A DNA stretch of 16,269 nt from an uncultured Pseudomonadota bacterium (GTDB taxonomy: Bacteria > Pseudomonadota > Gammaproteobacteria > Burkholderiales > SG8-39), in contig CAITSH010000406.1 in NCBI GenBank assembly GCA_903895005.1, positions 1-16,269 on the forward strand, in the 5' to 3' direction. Numbering within the stretch: the first letter of the stretch is position 1; each line of letters starts with the position of its first letter. Positions 1 through 6,680 of this stretch are shown here, piece after piece. The notes under the pieces are model-generated. The model had not been told where the DNA came from and searched no databases. It saw nothing but the letters and a program-made list of their open reading frames with translations. A program made the translations under genes and the position numbers.

Positions 1-42
1 AATGTGATAGCGTTGCTCAAAGGTGAGATGCTTGTAGCGCAT
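1..42 (-). CDS. IS30-family transposase, N-terminal fragment cut by window edge
   Basis: An ATG at 42-40 opens a frame that runs off the left edge of the window. The 14 visible residues read MRYKHLTFEQRYHI, which matches the start of IS30-family transposases, where an N-terminal helix-turn-helix begins with a LTxEQRYxI-like stretch. A clear ribosome binding site, GGAG, lies six bases before the ATG. The rest of the protein, including the DDE catalytic core, is outside the window, so whether the element is intact cannot be judged. The family call rests on a short stretch, but the match and the binding site agree. Confidence 0.72.
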   Translation of the reverse strand, partial: MRYKHLTFEQRYHI

Positions 43-140
43 GGGATGCTCCTATCCGTCTTCGCAAACAGAAAGGTACACCCCGGGGCATCTCACCTTC
101 CTCTAATGCCCGGATGTTGCACTTCGAAGTTTAATTCGCA
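1..140 (-). mobile_element. End of an IS30-family insertion sequence (partial)
   Basis: Outside the transposase start codon lie about 75 bases without coding signal, then a stretch at about 116-139 (GTTGCACTTCGAAG and following bases) that resembles the terminal inverted repeat of IS30-family elements. The exact boundary is inferred, because the other end of the element is not in the window. The stop codon of the neighbouring membrane-protein gene is at 151-153, about ten bases outside the proposed end. The 8-mer ATGCCCGG occurs at 106-113 and again at 142-149. This is too long for the usual 2-3 bp IS30 target duplication and may be chance. Confidence 0.55.
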
Positions 141-150
141 GATGCCCGGT

Positions 151-654
151 TTAGTGAGCCATGCCGCCGTGAGCCGGCACGGCCGTTCCCGCTTGCAGCA
201 GGCTCGGGTCGAGCATGCCGAAGATCATCGCGACATGCGCAACGACTAGGAAGAGTGCAACGAGCGAAGCATGCAGCTTGAGCTTGGCCTCGGTGCTTTG
301 CCCGCGGGCGATGAGCCCGAGGTCGAGCAAGGCCATTCCCAGCAGGGGCACGATGCCCGAGAGGTAGGCGGTCACCGCGATCACGTCGGCCGCGCCGCGC
401 CAACCGCCACCCGTGGTGAGCGGAATCGCGGCGGTGAACAAGAGGTAGACGAATACGCCGGTGAAGTAAACGCCACCGATGATGCTGGCGGCGCGGTTGA
501 TGTTGCGGACCGGTCCCTCGGTCTGGCGCGTGAACAGAATGAACAACTCGGTGATTGCCACCGTTTCGGCCAGCACGACCGGGATGGCCATGAAGAGGAT
601 GAGGTTCCAGGGCTGGTTGGTGGCCAGCAATTCCATGTAATGGGTCATTGTCAT
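151..654 (-). CDS. Four-helix inner-membrane protein of unknown function (DUF6803-like)
   Basis: A 167-residue, strongly hydrophobic protein with four likely membrane helices, at about residues 16-40, 58-78, 88-112 and 126-148. A conserved-looking opening, MTHYMELL, precedes the first helix. It contains His5, His128 and His139 and ends in a short His/Gly tail. I think it belongs to the small permease-like family catalogued as DUF6803, but that name is from memory and no biochemical role is known to me. The ATG at 654 is supported by GGAGA seven bases upstream. It is the second gene behind the small exported Cys/His protein, 83 bases downstream of it, so it probably shares that gene's FNR-type promoter. 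An insertion sequence sits immediately beyond its stop codon. Confidence 0.75.
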   Translation of the reverse strand: MTMTHYMELLATNQPWNLILFMAIPVVLAETVAITELFILFTRQTEGPVRNINRAASIIGGVYFTGVFVYLLFTAAIPLTTGGGWRGAADVIAVTAYLSGIVPLLGMALLDLGLIARGQSTEAKLKLHASLVALFLVVAHVAMIFGMLDPSLLQAGTAVPAHGGMAH

Positions 655-737
655 GATGATTCTCCGTGATACTTTTTAACCGCGAACGCGGTCGGGCACG
701 GGCCGAAGCCGCGTGCGACGATTTCAGGCAGGGAGAA

Positions 738-1082
738 TCAGAGGATCGGCGGTGGGAGGTCGGGTGGGGACGCGTCGGTCAGGCGCAGCGGATGCAACAT
801 CGCTTTGCTTGCCACCGAGGGCGACCGGTGTTCGCAAACCGCGGGTGGCGACAACGCGGGCGCCACGCTCAGATCGCAGGCGATCTGGCAGGAGGCGTCA
901 CCGTGCCTGCCGTCAGAGGACGACTTCGCAGGCTGGGTGTGTTCCGGGCAGTCCTCACCCGTTGTTGCGACAGGCACTTCGGTCATATGCCCTTGTGCCC
1001 CGGCAAAGGCATAGGCTGACGGCAGTCCGCGCAACAGCACGGCTGCAATCAGCAACAATACGATGCGGGTTGAGGGACGCAT
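738..1082 (-). CDS. Small exported Cys/His-containing protein, possible metal binder
   Basis: A 114-residue protein beginning MRPSTR, followed by a hydrophobic stretch ending in SAYA/FAG, a good Sec signal peptide of about 22 residues. The mature part holds the short motifs CPEH, CQIAC and CEH and finishes in a Pro-rich tail (PPDLPPPIL). Small exported proteins with such Cys/His pairs often sit beside metal-resistance genes (CopL- or DUF2946-like), but I see no firm homology. The ATG at 1082 is preferred over an in-frame TTG at 1100, because the predicted transcription start is near 1108 and the signal peptide starts naturally at 1082. No good Shine-Dalgarno precedes either. It leads a two-gene unit with the membrane protein at 151-654. 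Confidence 0.6.
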   Translation of the reverse strand: MRPSTRIVLLLIAAVLLRGLPSAYAFAGAQGHMTEVPVATTGEDCPEHTQPAKSSSDGRHGDASCQIACDLSVAPALSPPAVCEHRSPSVASKAMLHPLRLTDASPPDLPPPIL

Positions 1083-1114
1083 GGAGGATAGACCGCGCAA
1101 TGGGGCATGGGTTC

Positions 1115-1120
1115 ATTCTG
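1115..1120 (-). promoter_or_regulatory. Candidate -10 element of the FNR-dependent promoter
   Basis: On the minus strand this reads CAGAAT, four of six matches to TATAAT. It would place the transcription start near 1108 and leave a leader of about 26 bases before the ATG at 1082. The FNR box replaces the -35 element, as in class II promoters. The support is positional, since the hexamer itself is weak. Confidence 0.45.
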
Positions 1121-1142
1121 CGGCCGCCCGTCCGGCCCGTAG

Positions 1143-1156
1143 TTGATCCACATCAA
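1143..1156 (-). promoter_or_regulatory. FNR/ANR-type operator
   Basis: TTGATCCACATCAA is a perfect palindromic FNR consensus (TTGAT-N4-ATCAA). Its centre lies 67 bases upstream of the ATG at 1082. Relative to the candidate -10 at 1115-1120 the site falls at about -41.5, the class II activator position. This predicts oxygen-responsive control of the small exported protein and the membrane protein downstream. Confidence 0.75.
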
Positions 1157-1206
1157 ACCAGGATCGATCCCCCGCGCGCGTGCAGTCCCCCGGAGGATGT
1201 CGCCTG

Positions 1207-1228
1207 AAAAGCCGCGCCAGACGGCGCG
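1207..1228 (-). terminator. Hairpin terminator after the first Bug gene
   Basis: CGCGCC (1213-1218) and GGCGCG (1223-1228) pair around the loop AGAC. On the minus strand the stem is followed by GCTTTTC. It begins 20 bases after the stop codon of the Bug gene at 1248-2213, where an intrinsic terminator is expected. The T run is short. Confidence 0.6.
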
Positions 1229-1247
1229 TTTCCAGCTGATGGCGCGC

Positions 1248-2213
1248 TCAGTTGAGCGTGGCCCCGGTGGCCTTGACGACCTTTCCCCACTTGTCGTACT
1301 CGGTGCGCATTAGCGCGGCGAATTCATCGGCGGTGCTGGTGCTCACCTCGACCCCTGCGGAGAGGATGTGCTTGCGGGTTTCGGGTGAGGCCAGTGCCTT
1401 GACGATTTCAGAATTCAGGCGGCTGACAATGTCGCGCGGCAATCCTGCCGGACCGAGCAGTCCCAGCCATATGGTGGCGTCGTAACCCTTGATGCCGGCC
1501 TCGTCCATGGTGGGCACTTCGGGGAGGTCGGGCGAACGCTTGCGCGTGGTCACGGCCAGCGCGCGCAGGCGGCCGCCGGGAATGTAAGGCAGTGCGTTGG
1601 GCATGCCGACAAAGCCGAGCTGCACCTGCCCGCCGACGATGTCCTGCATCGCCTGTCCGCTGCCCTTGTACGGTACGTGGTTGAGCTGCACGCCGCCCAT
1701 GCTGGCGAACATCGCGCCCACAAGATGCTGCGCACTGCCGTTGCCCGACGAGGCGTAATCGAGCTTGCCCGGTTGCGCGCGCGCCAGGCCGAGCAATTCG
1801 CTGACGTTCTTTGCCGGGACGGCCGGATTGGCGACCAACACGTAAGGCCCCTCGACCAGTTTCATGATCGGCGTGAAGTCCTTGAAGACATCGTAGGGAA
1901 TGCTTTTATAGAGCCACGGACTGCTGACCTGGGTGGTTGAGACCATCACCAGTGTGTAGCCGTCGGGCCGCGCCTTGGCCACGTAGTCGGTGCCTATGGT
2001 CGATCCGGCGCCCGGCTTGTTTTCTATGATCACCGGCTGGCCCAGCGATTCGGTCAGCTTTTGGCCGAGTATGCGCGCCACCACGTCGGTGAAGCCGCCG
2101 GGCGAAAAGGGCACGACCAGTTTTATCGGCTTGTTCGGCCAGGCTTGTGCACTGGCATTCGCTGTGAAGGCGGCGAGTGCAACGGCCGCGATGAAGCAAA
2201 GGGCTTTGTTCAA
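1248..2213 (-). CDS. Bug-family (TTT-type) periplasmic solute-binding protein 1
   Basis: A 321-residue extracytoplasmic binding protein of the tripartite tricarboxylate transporter receptor (Bug/TctC) family, which captures carboxylates or similar organic anions in the periplasm. The start is a TTG at 2213, preceded by a strong GGAGGAG six bases away. The frame is open far upstream, but that extension lies over the hydrolase gene and is low-complexity, so it is a shadow. Residues 1-22 form a signal peptide ending ANASA/QAWP. The ligand-loop signature PFSPGGFTD (35-43) with Asp43 is present, as are DGYTL, HVPYKG and LLGPAGLP. It lies 64 bases downstream of the alpha/beta hydrolase and is probably co-transcribed with it. 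No TctA/TctB membrane subunits are in the window. Confidence 0.92.
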   Translation of the reverse strand: MNKALCFIAAVALAAFTANASAQAWPNKPIKLVVPFSPGGFTDVVARILGQKLTESLGQPVIIENKPGAGSTIGTDYVAKARPDGYTLVMVSTTQVSSPWLYKSIPYDVFKDFTPIMKLVEGPYVLVANPAVPAKNVSELLGLARAQPGKLDYASSGNGSAQHLVGAMFASMGGVQLNHVPYKGSGQAMQDIVGGQVQLGFVGMPNALPYIPGGRLRALAVTTRKRSPDLPEVPTMDEAGIKGYDATIWLGLLGPAGLPRDIVSRLNSEIVKALASPETRKHILSAGVEVSTSTADEFAALMRTEYDKWGKVVKATGATLN

Positions 2214-2232
2214 GATCTCCTCCGGGGGAAAC

Positions 2233-2269
2233 CCGCCGCCCGCGTTGCTTTTGTTGTGCGGGGCGGCGG
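2233..2269 (-). repeat. GC-rich inverted repeat between hydrolase and Bug gene
   Basis: CCGCCGCCC (2233-2241) and GGGCGGCGG (2261-2269) are perfect 9-base arms around a 19-base loop. The structure lies between the hydrolase stop (2278) and the binding site and start of the Bug gene (2213). It could stabilise or attenuate the message between the two genes. No T run follows, so it is not called a terminator. Confidence 0.5.
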
Positions 2270-2277
2270 TTGCGGGT

Positions 2278-3207
2278 TCAGCCGCGGTATAACGGTTCGG
2301 GCTGGGTAAAGAACGAATGCAGGATGTGATAGGCCATGAGGTAGTTCTTTTGCTGGAAGCTCGCGTGCGAGATGCCGGCCATGGTCGAGAACTGCTTGTC
2401 GTTGTTGGGCAGTTTCTTGTAGAACTCGATGAGGTCGTTGAAGCTGGCGATGCCGTCGTATTCACCGCGCATGACGATGCAGGGCACGGTGATTTTTTCC
2501 GGGTCGACCAGCGGCAGCTTGGAGCACATGTCGACGTAGGTCCCGGTGGGCATTGAATCATCGAGCGTCAGGATGGCGTCGGCAAACGCGTCGACGGTGG
2601 CCTTGTCGGCTGTGTCCGGATGGTCGCGCGTGAACACGCTCTCGACAAAGGCGCGGTCGATCGGGCGGCGGTTCTTGGCGATGAACTCGGGCAGGCGTTT
2701 CCTGCGCTGCTCGAGGGTCGGGCTGTCCGCGCCGGTCCAGACGAAGGCGTCCAGGGCGACGCGGGCGATGCGCTCGGGGTGGCGCTGCGCAAACAGCGCG
2801 GCCTTGAGTGCGCCCGAGGAAATGCCGTAGACCAGCAGCTTTTTCGCGCCGGTGGTCTTGGCGATGTAATCACTGGCGGCAACAAGGTCGTCCGAACCGT
2901 TGGAAATGTCGGAGTTGATGGGACGTGTCTTGGTGGAGCGGCCGTAGCCTTCGTTGTCCAGCGTCCAGGTGTCAAAGCCGCGCTCGCGGAACCAGTCCAT
3001 CACCGACGAATACGGCCGGCCGGGAACGGTCAGGTCGAAGGTCGGCTGCGAGGCCATTGAGGAGCCGTGCACGAACAGGATGGTGCCCACCTGGGTGATG
3101 CCGGGCTTGGCCGGTTTTTGCCACATGAACAGGTCGACCTTGTCGTCGCCGGCCATCCTGCTGGTCCAATGTTCGGTGCCGCCTTTCCACGTGACTGCTG
3201 TGCTCAT
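2278..3207 (-). CDS. Alpha/beta-hydrolase fold enzyme
   Basis: A 309-residue cytoplasmic hydrolase with no signal peptide. The fold markers appear in order: the oxyanion region FVHGSS (45-50), the nucleophile elbow GISSG with Ser130, the acid in RGEYDG (Asp251) and the base in GISHAS (His281). A cap of about 80 residues lies between about 158 and 240. The family includes esterases, amidases and C-C hydrolases, so the substrate is open. An ATG at 3207 follows GGAG at a spacing of six, which fixes the start. The gene is followed by a Bug binding protein and is divergent from another Bug gene with a ring-cleavage-type dioxygenase. This makes a hydrolytic step in a catabolic route likely. Confidence 0.88.
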   Translation of the reverse strand: MSTAVTWKGGTEHWTSRMAGDDKVDLFMWQKPAKPGITQVGTILFVHGSSMASQPTFDLTVPGRPYSSVMDWFRERGFDTWTLDNEGYGRSTKTRPINSDISNGSDDLVAASDYIAKTTGAKKLLVYGISSGALKAALFAQRHPERIARVALDAFVWTGADSPTLEQRRKRLPEFIAKNRRPIDRAFVESVFTRDHPDTADKATVDAFADAILTLDDSMPTGTYVDMCSKLPLVDPEKITVPCIVMRGEYDGIASFNDLIEFYKKLPNNDKQFSTMAGISHASFQQKNYLMAYHILHSFFTQPEPLYRG

Positions 3208-3381
3208 GTCTGCTCCGGTCCTTTATCTGCTGCGTTTTAAGAAGTGCTGCGCTTGAAGAGGGGGGTAGTCTACCTGAGCGTTGTCCGGCTGTGCATGACC
3301 GCGCGGCCCCGGGCGCCGCGCCAAGATACAGGTTCGTGCGATTGAATTTGCGTGTGATGTGGTCACCGCCCGAAGGTGCTG

Positions 3382-3390
3382 TAATAGAAT
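3382..3390 (+). promoter_or_regulatory. Candidate -10 region for the second Bug gene
   Basis: TAATAGAAT contains TAGAAT (3385-3390), five of six matches to the sigma-70 -10 consensus, about 30 bases before the ATG at 3419. No clear -35 is visible 16-18 bases upstream, so an activator may be needed. The 211-base divergent gap (3208-3418) holds no gene and no obvious regulator palindrome. Confidence 0.35.
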
Positions 3391-3418
3391 GCACAGTCCC
3401 CCTTTGCCGAGAGTTTTC

Positions 3419-4402
3419 ATGACCGCCTGCGTGTCCCTTTCCCGCCTTTTCGTTCTTGCCCTGTGCTGTCTTGCCGCGCTGGCCCAGTCCGCGTTGGCGC
3501 AGACCTTTCCGTCGAAGCCGGTGAAATTTGTCGTGCCCTTTTCGCCGGGTGGTTTGTCAGACACGGTCGCCCGACTGCTCGGGCAGGAACTTTCATCTGC
3601 ATGGGGGCAGCAGGTACTCGTGGACAACCGTCCCGGCGCCAGCGGCATCATCGCCAGCGAACTGGTGGCCAAATCAGCCGCCGATGGCTATACGCTGCTG
3701 ATCGCCGATCCGCAGCACCTTGCGATCAATCCAGCCATGAACGCCAAACTGCCCTACAACCCCGTCCGCGACTTCTCGCCGGTGACGCTCGCCGCTTACG
3801 GCCCCCTGTTCCTGGTGGCGCACCCTTCAGTGGAGGCCGATTCGCTGCCGGCCCTGGTACGTCTGGCCAAGTCAAAGCCAGGCCAGCTCAATTACGGCTC
3901 GGCCGGCTCAGGCAGCATTCATCACCTGACCATGGAGAGCCTCAAGGCCGCGTTAGGGCTGGATATCGTCCACGTGCCGTACAAAGGCGCGGCTCAGGCG
4001 GTGCCCGCGTTGGTGAGCGGTCAGGTTGCGTTGACCATTTCCGCGTTGCCCTCGCTGGCGCCGCATGTCAAGGCGGGCAAGGCGAAAATCCTCGCCGTGA
4101 GCTCGGGCACACGTTCGCCGCTTGCCCCGGATGTGCCCACGGTTGCGGAACTGGCCGTCCCCGGTTTTGATTTTGCCGGACAGATCGGCATCGTCGCGCC
4201 GGCCGGAACGCCGCGTGAGGTGATCGCAAAACTCAACGCCGACATTGTCGCCGTCCTCAAGCAGCCGGCGTTTGCCGCCAGAATGGCGGGGCTTGGCATC
4301 GACACGGTTGGCAACAGTCCCGAGGCCTTTGCGGCGATCATTCGCGCCGATATCGACAAGTATGCGCGCGCGGTAAAAGTGTCCGGCGCCACCGCCGACT
4401 AG
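3419..4402 (+). CDS. Bug-family (TTT-type) periplasmic solute-binding protein 2
   Basis: A 327-residue TctC/Bug receptor. The ATG at 3419 is chosen over upstream in-frame GTG (3359) and ATG (3389) because it has GAGAG at a suitable distance and starts a clean signal peptide (residues 1-27, ending SALA/QTF). The ligand loop PFSPGGLSD carries Asp48. Later signatures include DGYTLL, KPGQLNYGSAG, HVPYKG and APAGTPREV. It is clearly closer to the third Bug protein in this window than to the first: both share KSKPGQL, HVPYKG, FVKAGKAK/HVKAGKAK and VVAPAGTP-type blocks. It heads the plus-strand set with the dioxygenase-like cupin (147 bases on) and the amidase, so it probably delivers that pathway's substrate. 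The membrane permease must be encoded elsewhere. Confidence 0.92.
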   Translation: MTACVSLSRLFVLALCCLAALAQSALAQTFPSKPVKFVVPFSPGGLSDTVARLLGQELSSAWGQQVLVDNRPGASGIIASELVAKSAADGYTLLIADPQHLAINPAMNAKLPYNPVRDFSPVTLAAYGPLFLVAHPSVEADSLPALVRLAKSKPGQLNYGSAGSGSIHHLTMESLKAALGLDIVHVPYKGAAQAVPALVSGQVALTISALPSLAPHVKAGKAKILAVSSGTRSPLAPDVPTVAELAVPGFDFAGQIGIVAPAGTPREVIAKLNADIVAVLKQPAFAARMAGLGIDTVGNSPEAFAAIIRADIDKYARAVKVSGATAD

Positions 4403-4435
4403 GACGGAACGCGCCGCGCGCGCTTGACGCTGCAC

Positions 4436-4462
4436 GCTGCGCAAGCGCATGATTTGCGCAGC
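4436..4462 (+). repeat. Perfect inverted repeat between Bug 2 and the dioxygenase-like gene
   Basis: GCTGCGCAA (4436-4444) and TTGCGCAGC (4454-4462) are perfect 9-base arms separated by nine bases. There is no T run after the stem. It may be a weak terminator, a message-stability hairpin or an operator for the downstream genes. The sequence alone does not decide. Confidence 0.5.
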
Positions 4463-4549
4463 TGCCAACGGCTTAACGCCCCGCCGCACAGTTCGCGCGC
4501 AAGACCAGACCGAACCGCAAAACACGACTTAATTTCGGAGCCACCTGCC

Positions 4550-5164
4550 ATGTCCTCTGTCATGCCCTCTGCCCCCAAGACCGATGCGGTCCCGGTGGTG
4601 ATGCAAAGCCGTCCGCTATGCAGCGCCACTGTCATGGACATGCCCAATATCGATTTTGCCGCGATCATGCGTTACCTGACCGAAAGCGGACGGCGCACCT
4701 TTGCCGTCTGGCAGGAACCCGAGTCGCTGGCCTTTGTCGCGCGCGGCCGCGAGTACCGGAGTGAATTCCACATCAACAACAGCCATGAGGTGCAGTACTC
4801 GCTCAAGGGCGACCTCAACCTGCATTACCGTACCCCCGACGGCAAGGAGAAAATCGCCCACGTTCCCGAGGGCTCCTGCCTGTACCAGCCGCCGCTGGTG
4901 CCGCACTCCCCGCGCTTTGGCCCTGATTCGTTTCAGTTCATCATCGAGCGCATGCGCCGCCCCGGCGAGATCGACCGCTTTCACTGGTTTTGCCCGCACT
5001 GCGACAGCTTCCTGCACGAAGAAACCTTTGTGGTCTCCGATTACCGGCTCGATCCGGTGTCGCGTGCCTACGAAAACTTTTTCACCTCGGAAGAGTTCCG
5101 CACCTGCAAGCAATGCGGCACCGTGATGCCGGCCCCGGACGACTTCAAGCAAAAAAAGAAGTGA
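4550..5164 (+). CDS. 3-hydroxyanthranilate 3,4-dioxygenase-like cupin ring-cleavage enzyme
   Basis: A 204-residue cupin resembling bacterial 3-hydroxyanthranilate 3,4-dioxygenase, an Fe(II) enzyme that opens 2-aminophenol-type rings. The family's metal ligands are present as His74, Glu80 (six residues later, as in the family) and His119. Arg70 sits four before His74 as in the reference enzyme, and Glu133 is kept. The C-terminal rubredoxin-like site is complete: CPHC (148-151) and CKQC (186-189). The His119 loop reads HSPRFG, one residue shorter than the usual HSPQR, so the second substrate arginine (Arg122) is shifted. About 30 extra residues precede the cupin domain. The start has GGAG nine bases upstream. 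Its stop overlaps the amidase start. No kynurenine-pathway partner is adjacent, so the true substrate may be a different aminophenol or hydroxyaromatic acid. Confidence 0.82.
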   Translation: MSSVMPSAPKTDAVPVVMQSRPLCSATVMDMPNIDFAAIMRYLTESGRRTFAVWQEPESLAFVARGREYRSEFHINNSHEVQYSLKGDLNLHYRTPDGKEKIAHVPEGSCLYQPPLVPHSPRFGPDSFQFIIERMRRPGEIDRFHWFCPHCDSFLHEETFVVSDYRLDPVSRAYENFFTSEEFRTCKQCGTVMPAPDDFKQKKK

Positions 5165-5844
5165 AGGCGGGCGAGGCGCCGTTGCTGCGCACCCCGGATG
5201 AGCAACTGCAGCCGGGGCACACGGCGGTGGTGGTGGTCGACATGCAAAACGACTTTTGCGCCGAGGGTGGCTACCTGCAGCGCGAGCGCGGCTACGACGT
5301 TAGCGCCATTCCGGGCATTGCGTCCAACATAGCGCGCCTGATCGAGGCTGCGCGTGCCGTTGGCGTCGCGATCGTATGGATCCGTTCCATTTATGACTTC
5401 AAGTACCTCACCGGCGCGCATATCGCCAAGCGCGTCACCGAGGGCTGTTGCATGGAGGGCAGCTGGGGCGCGGACTTTTATGCGCTGCAGCCCGAACCCG
5501 GTGATGTCATTGTCGACAAGCACCACTACAGCGGTTTTCATGACACCGTGCTCGATGGGGCGCTGCGCGAGCGGGGCATTCGCACACTCGTCATGACGGG
5601 TGTCGCCACCAACGTGTGCGTCGACTCAACGCTGCGCGACGGATTCTTTCTCGGCTATCACATTGCGCTTGCCGAAGACTGCGTCGGCAGCAACAGCCGC
5701 GCCGGGCACGAGGGCACCCTCGCGACCGTACGCAACAACATCGGCGGCGTACTGACCTCAGCGGCGCTGGCCGAAACCCTTCAGAGACTGGCCAGCAGCC
5801 CGTCTATGCGGTCGGCTGAAACCCGCGCCGCCTCCGCATCGTAA
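5161..5844 (+). CDS. Isochorismatase-family cysteine amidase, RutB-like
   Basis: A 227-residue cysteine hydrolase with the Asp27-Lys120-Cys153 triad seen in DMQNDFC, VDKHHYSGF and GVATNVCVDST. The cis-peptide position is Val148-Ala149. Overall wording (GGYL, SGFHDT, TLRDGFFL) is close to RutB, ureidoacrylate amidohydrolase, and also to N-carbamoylsarcosine and maleamate amidases. It likely hydrolyses a small amide or ureido acid. The start is a GTG at 5161 that overlaps the TGA of the dioxygenase gene (GTGA), indicating translational coupling and a shared operon. There is no other in-frame start in a sensible place. The last 17 or so residues form a non-domain tail lying over the end of the convergent dienelactone hydrolase gene. 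Confidence 0.88.
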   Translation: MKAGEAPLLRTPDEQLQPGHTAVVVVDMQNDFCAEGGYLQRERGYDVSAIPGIASNIARLIEAARAVGVAIVWIRSIYDFKYLTGAHIAKRVTEGCCMEGSWGADFYALQPEPGDVIVDKHHYSGFHDTVLDGALRERGIRTLVMTGVATNVCVDSTLRDGFFLGYHIALAEDCVGSNSRAGHEGTLATVRNNIGGVLTSAALAETLQRLASSPSMRSAETRAASAS

Positions 5845-6479
5845 GTCGGGCGTACCTTGTTGAAAAAGGAATGCCCGGCATCGTAAAGATGGACGTGTAT
5901 TGACGGGTGTCCGGCCGAAGCTCCAATGACGCGTTCGATTTCGGCCATGGGCACGTGCGGGTCGCGTGATCCATAGTGAAGCTGCACCGGACAGCGGATC
6001 GATGCGAGATCGTCCAGGTGGGTGCCGATGCCAAGGCCGTAAAAGGCCGCGGCCGCATCGACGCCACTGTGCGCGGCTGCAAGATACGCAAGCGTCCCGC
6101 CGGCGCAAAAGCCGATGGTCATGACCTTGCCCGAGCAGGCCGGCAGGCTGCGCAGCGCTGTCACGGCAGCGCGTAAATCCAGCGGAATCTGCGCAAAGTC
6201 GAGTGTCTTGAGGCGCTCGATCGCAACCTGTCGCTCCGGTCCCTCGTAGGCCAGCCCGGCCGTGACTTGCGAGCGCCAGAACACGTTGGGCACCATGGCG
6301 GGATGGCCGCGCGCGGCGAACTGGTCGGCCAGCTCGCGCATCGGTCCGTTGAGACCGAACATTTCCGAAAGGATCAGGACGGCGGGCTTTTTGGGCGCGC
6401 CGGCGGCAGGCTCCACGAGATAGGCGTTGAAAACCATCGCGCCATCGCGCTCGAGCACGAGGGATTCAGTCTTGTTCAT
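5781..6479 (-). CDS. Dienelactone hydrolase family protein
   Basis: A 232-residue cytoplasmic hydrolase of the carboxymethylenebutenolidase family. The catalytic set is intact: Cys125 in GFCAGG, Asp173 in GSRDPHVP and His203 in DAGHSFFN, with the assisting Glu39 in SEMFGLN. Family members open dienelactones in chlorocatechol and related ring-cleavage routes, though many act on other lactones or esters. The ATG at 6479 has no convincing Shine-Dalgarno. It is encoded opposite to its neighbours: its 3' end overlaps the amidase gene by 64 bases tail to tail, and its 5' end faces the Cys-type alpha/beta hydrolase across a 201-base divergent gap. It probably serves the same catabolic island but is transcribed separately. 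Confidence 0.92.
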   Translation of the reverse strand: MNKTESLVLERDGAMVFNAYLVEPAAGAPKKPAVLILSEMFGLNGPMRELADQFAARGHPAMVPNVFWRSQVTAGLAYEGPERQVAIERLKTLDFAQIPLDLRAAVTALRSLPACSGKVMTIGFCAGGTLAYLAAAHSGVDAAAAFYGLGIGTHLDDLASIRCPVQLHYGSRDPHVPMAEIERVIGASAGHPSIHVHLYDAGHSFFNKVRPTYDAEAARVSADRIDGLLASL

Positions 6480-6510
6480 GGTGTGGCCGATGCTTGTGTT
6501 GTGATGTCTG

Positions 6511-6516
6511 ATTTTA
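6511..6516 (-). promoter_or_regulatory. Candidate -10 for the dienelactone hydrolase gene
   Basis: The minus strand reads TAAAAT, five of six matches to TATAAT, about 30 bases before the ATG at 6479. No good -35 is seen at the expected distance. The rest of the divergent gap (6480-6680) shows nothing else I can name. Confidence 0.3.
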
Positions 6517-6680
6517 CTGTCAGTCGCCCCGATTCTGATGGCCGGGTGTGCCGGCCGGTTGATTTCATCGGCGCCTACGGCGGCGGAATGGCATTAGAAT
6601 TGGGCCCGCCTTGAGGGGCGCTGCAACGCGACGACGGTTGCGGCGCTTGCTTGACAACACTGCCGGCCCGGTCTCTGAAC

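Noticed and set aside
271..1207. Plus-strand frames at 271-669, 666-1019 and 713-1207
   Set aside because: They are opposite the membrane protein and the small exported protein, have arginine- and glycine-rich shadow composition, and show no domain.
2214..2561. N-terminal extension of the first Bug protein by 116 residues
   Set aside because: The extension lies over the hydrolase gene and is low-complexity Ser/Thr/Pro. A TTG with a strong GGAGGAG at 2213 begins a proper signal peptide.
3463..4170. Plus-strand frame of 235 codons inside the second Bug gene
   Set aside because: It is a different frame of a gene with a clear signal peptide and family motifs; the alternative translation is Arg-rich with no domain.
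6651..6656. TTGACA hexamer as a -35 element before the Cys-type hydrolase
   Set aside because: No AT-rich -10 follows at 16-18 bases, and the position is too close to the start codon at 6681 for a usable promoter.
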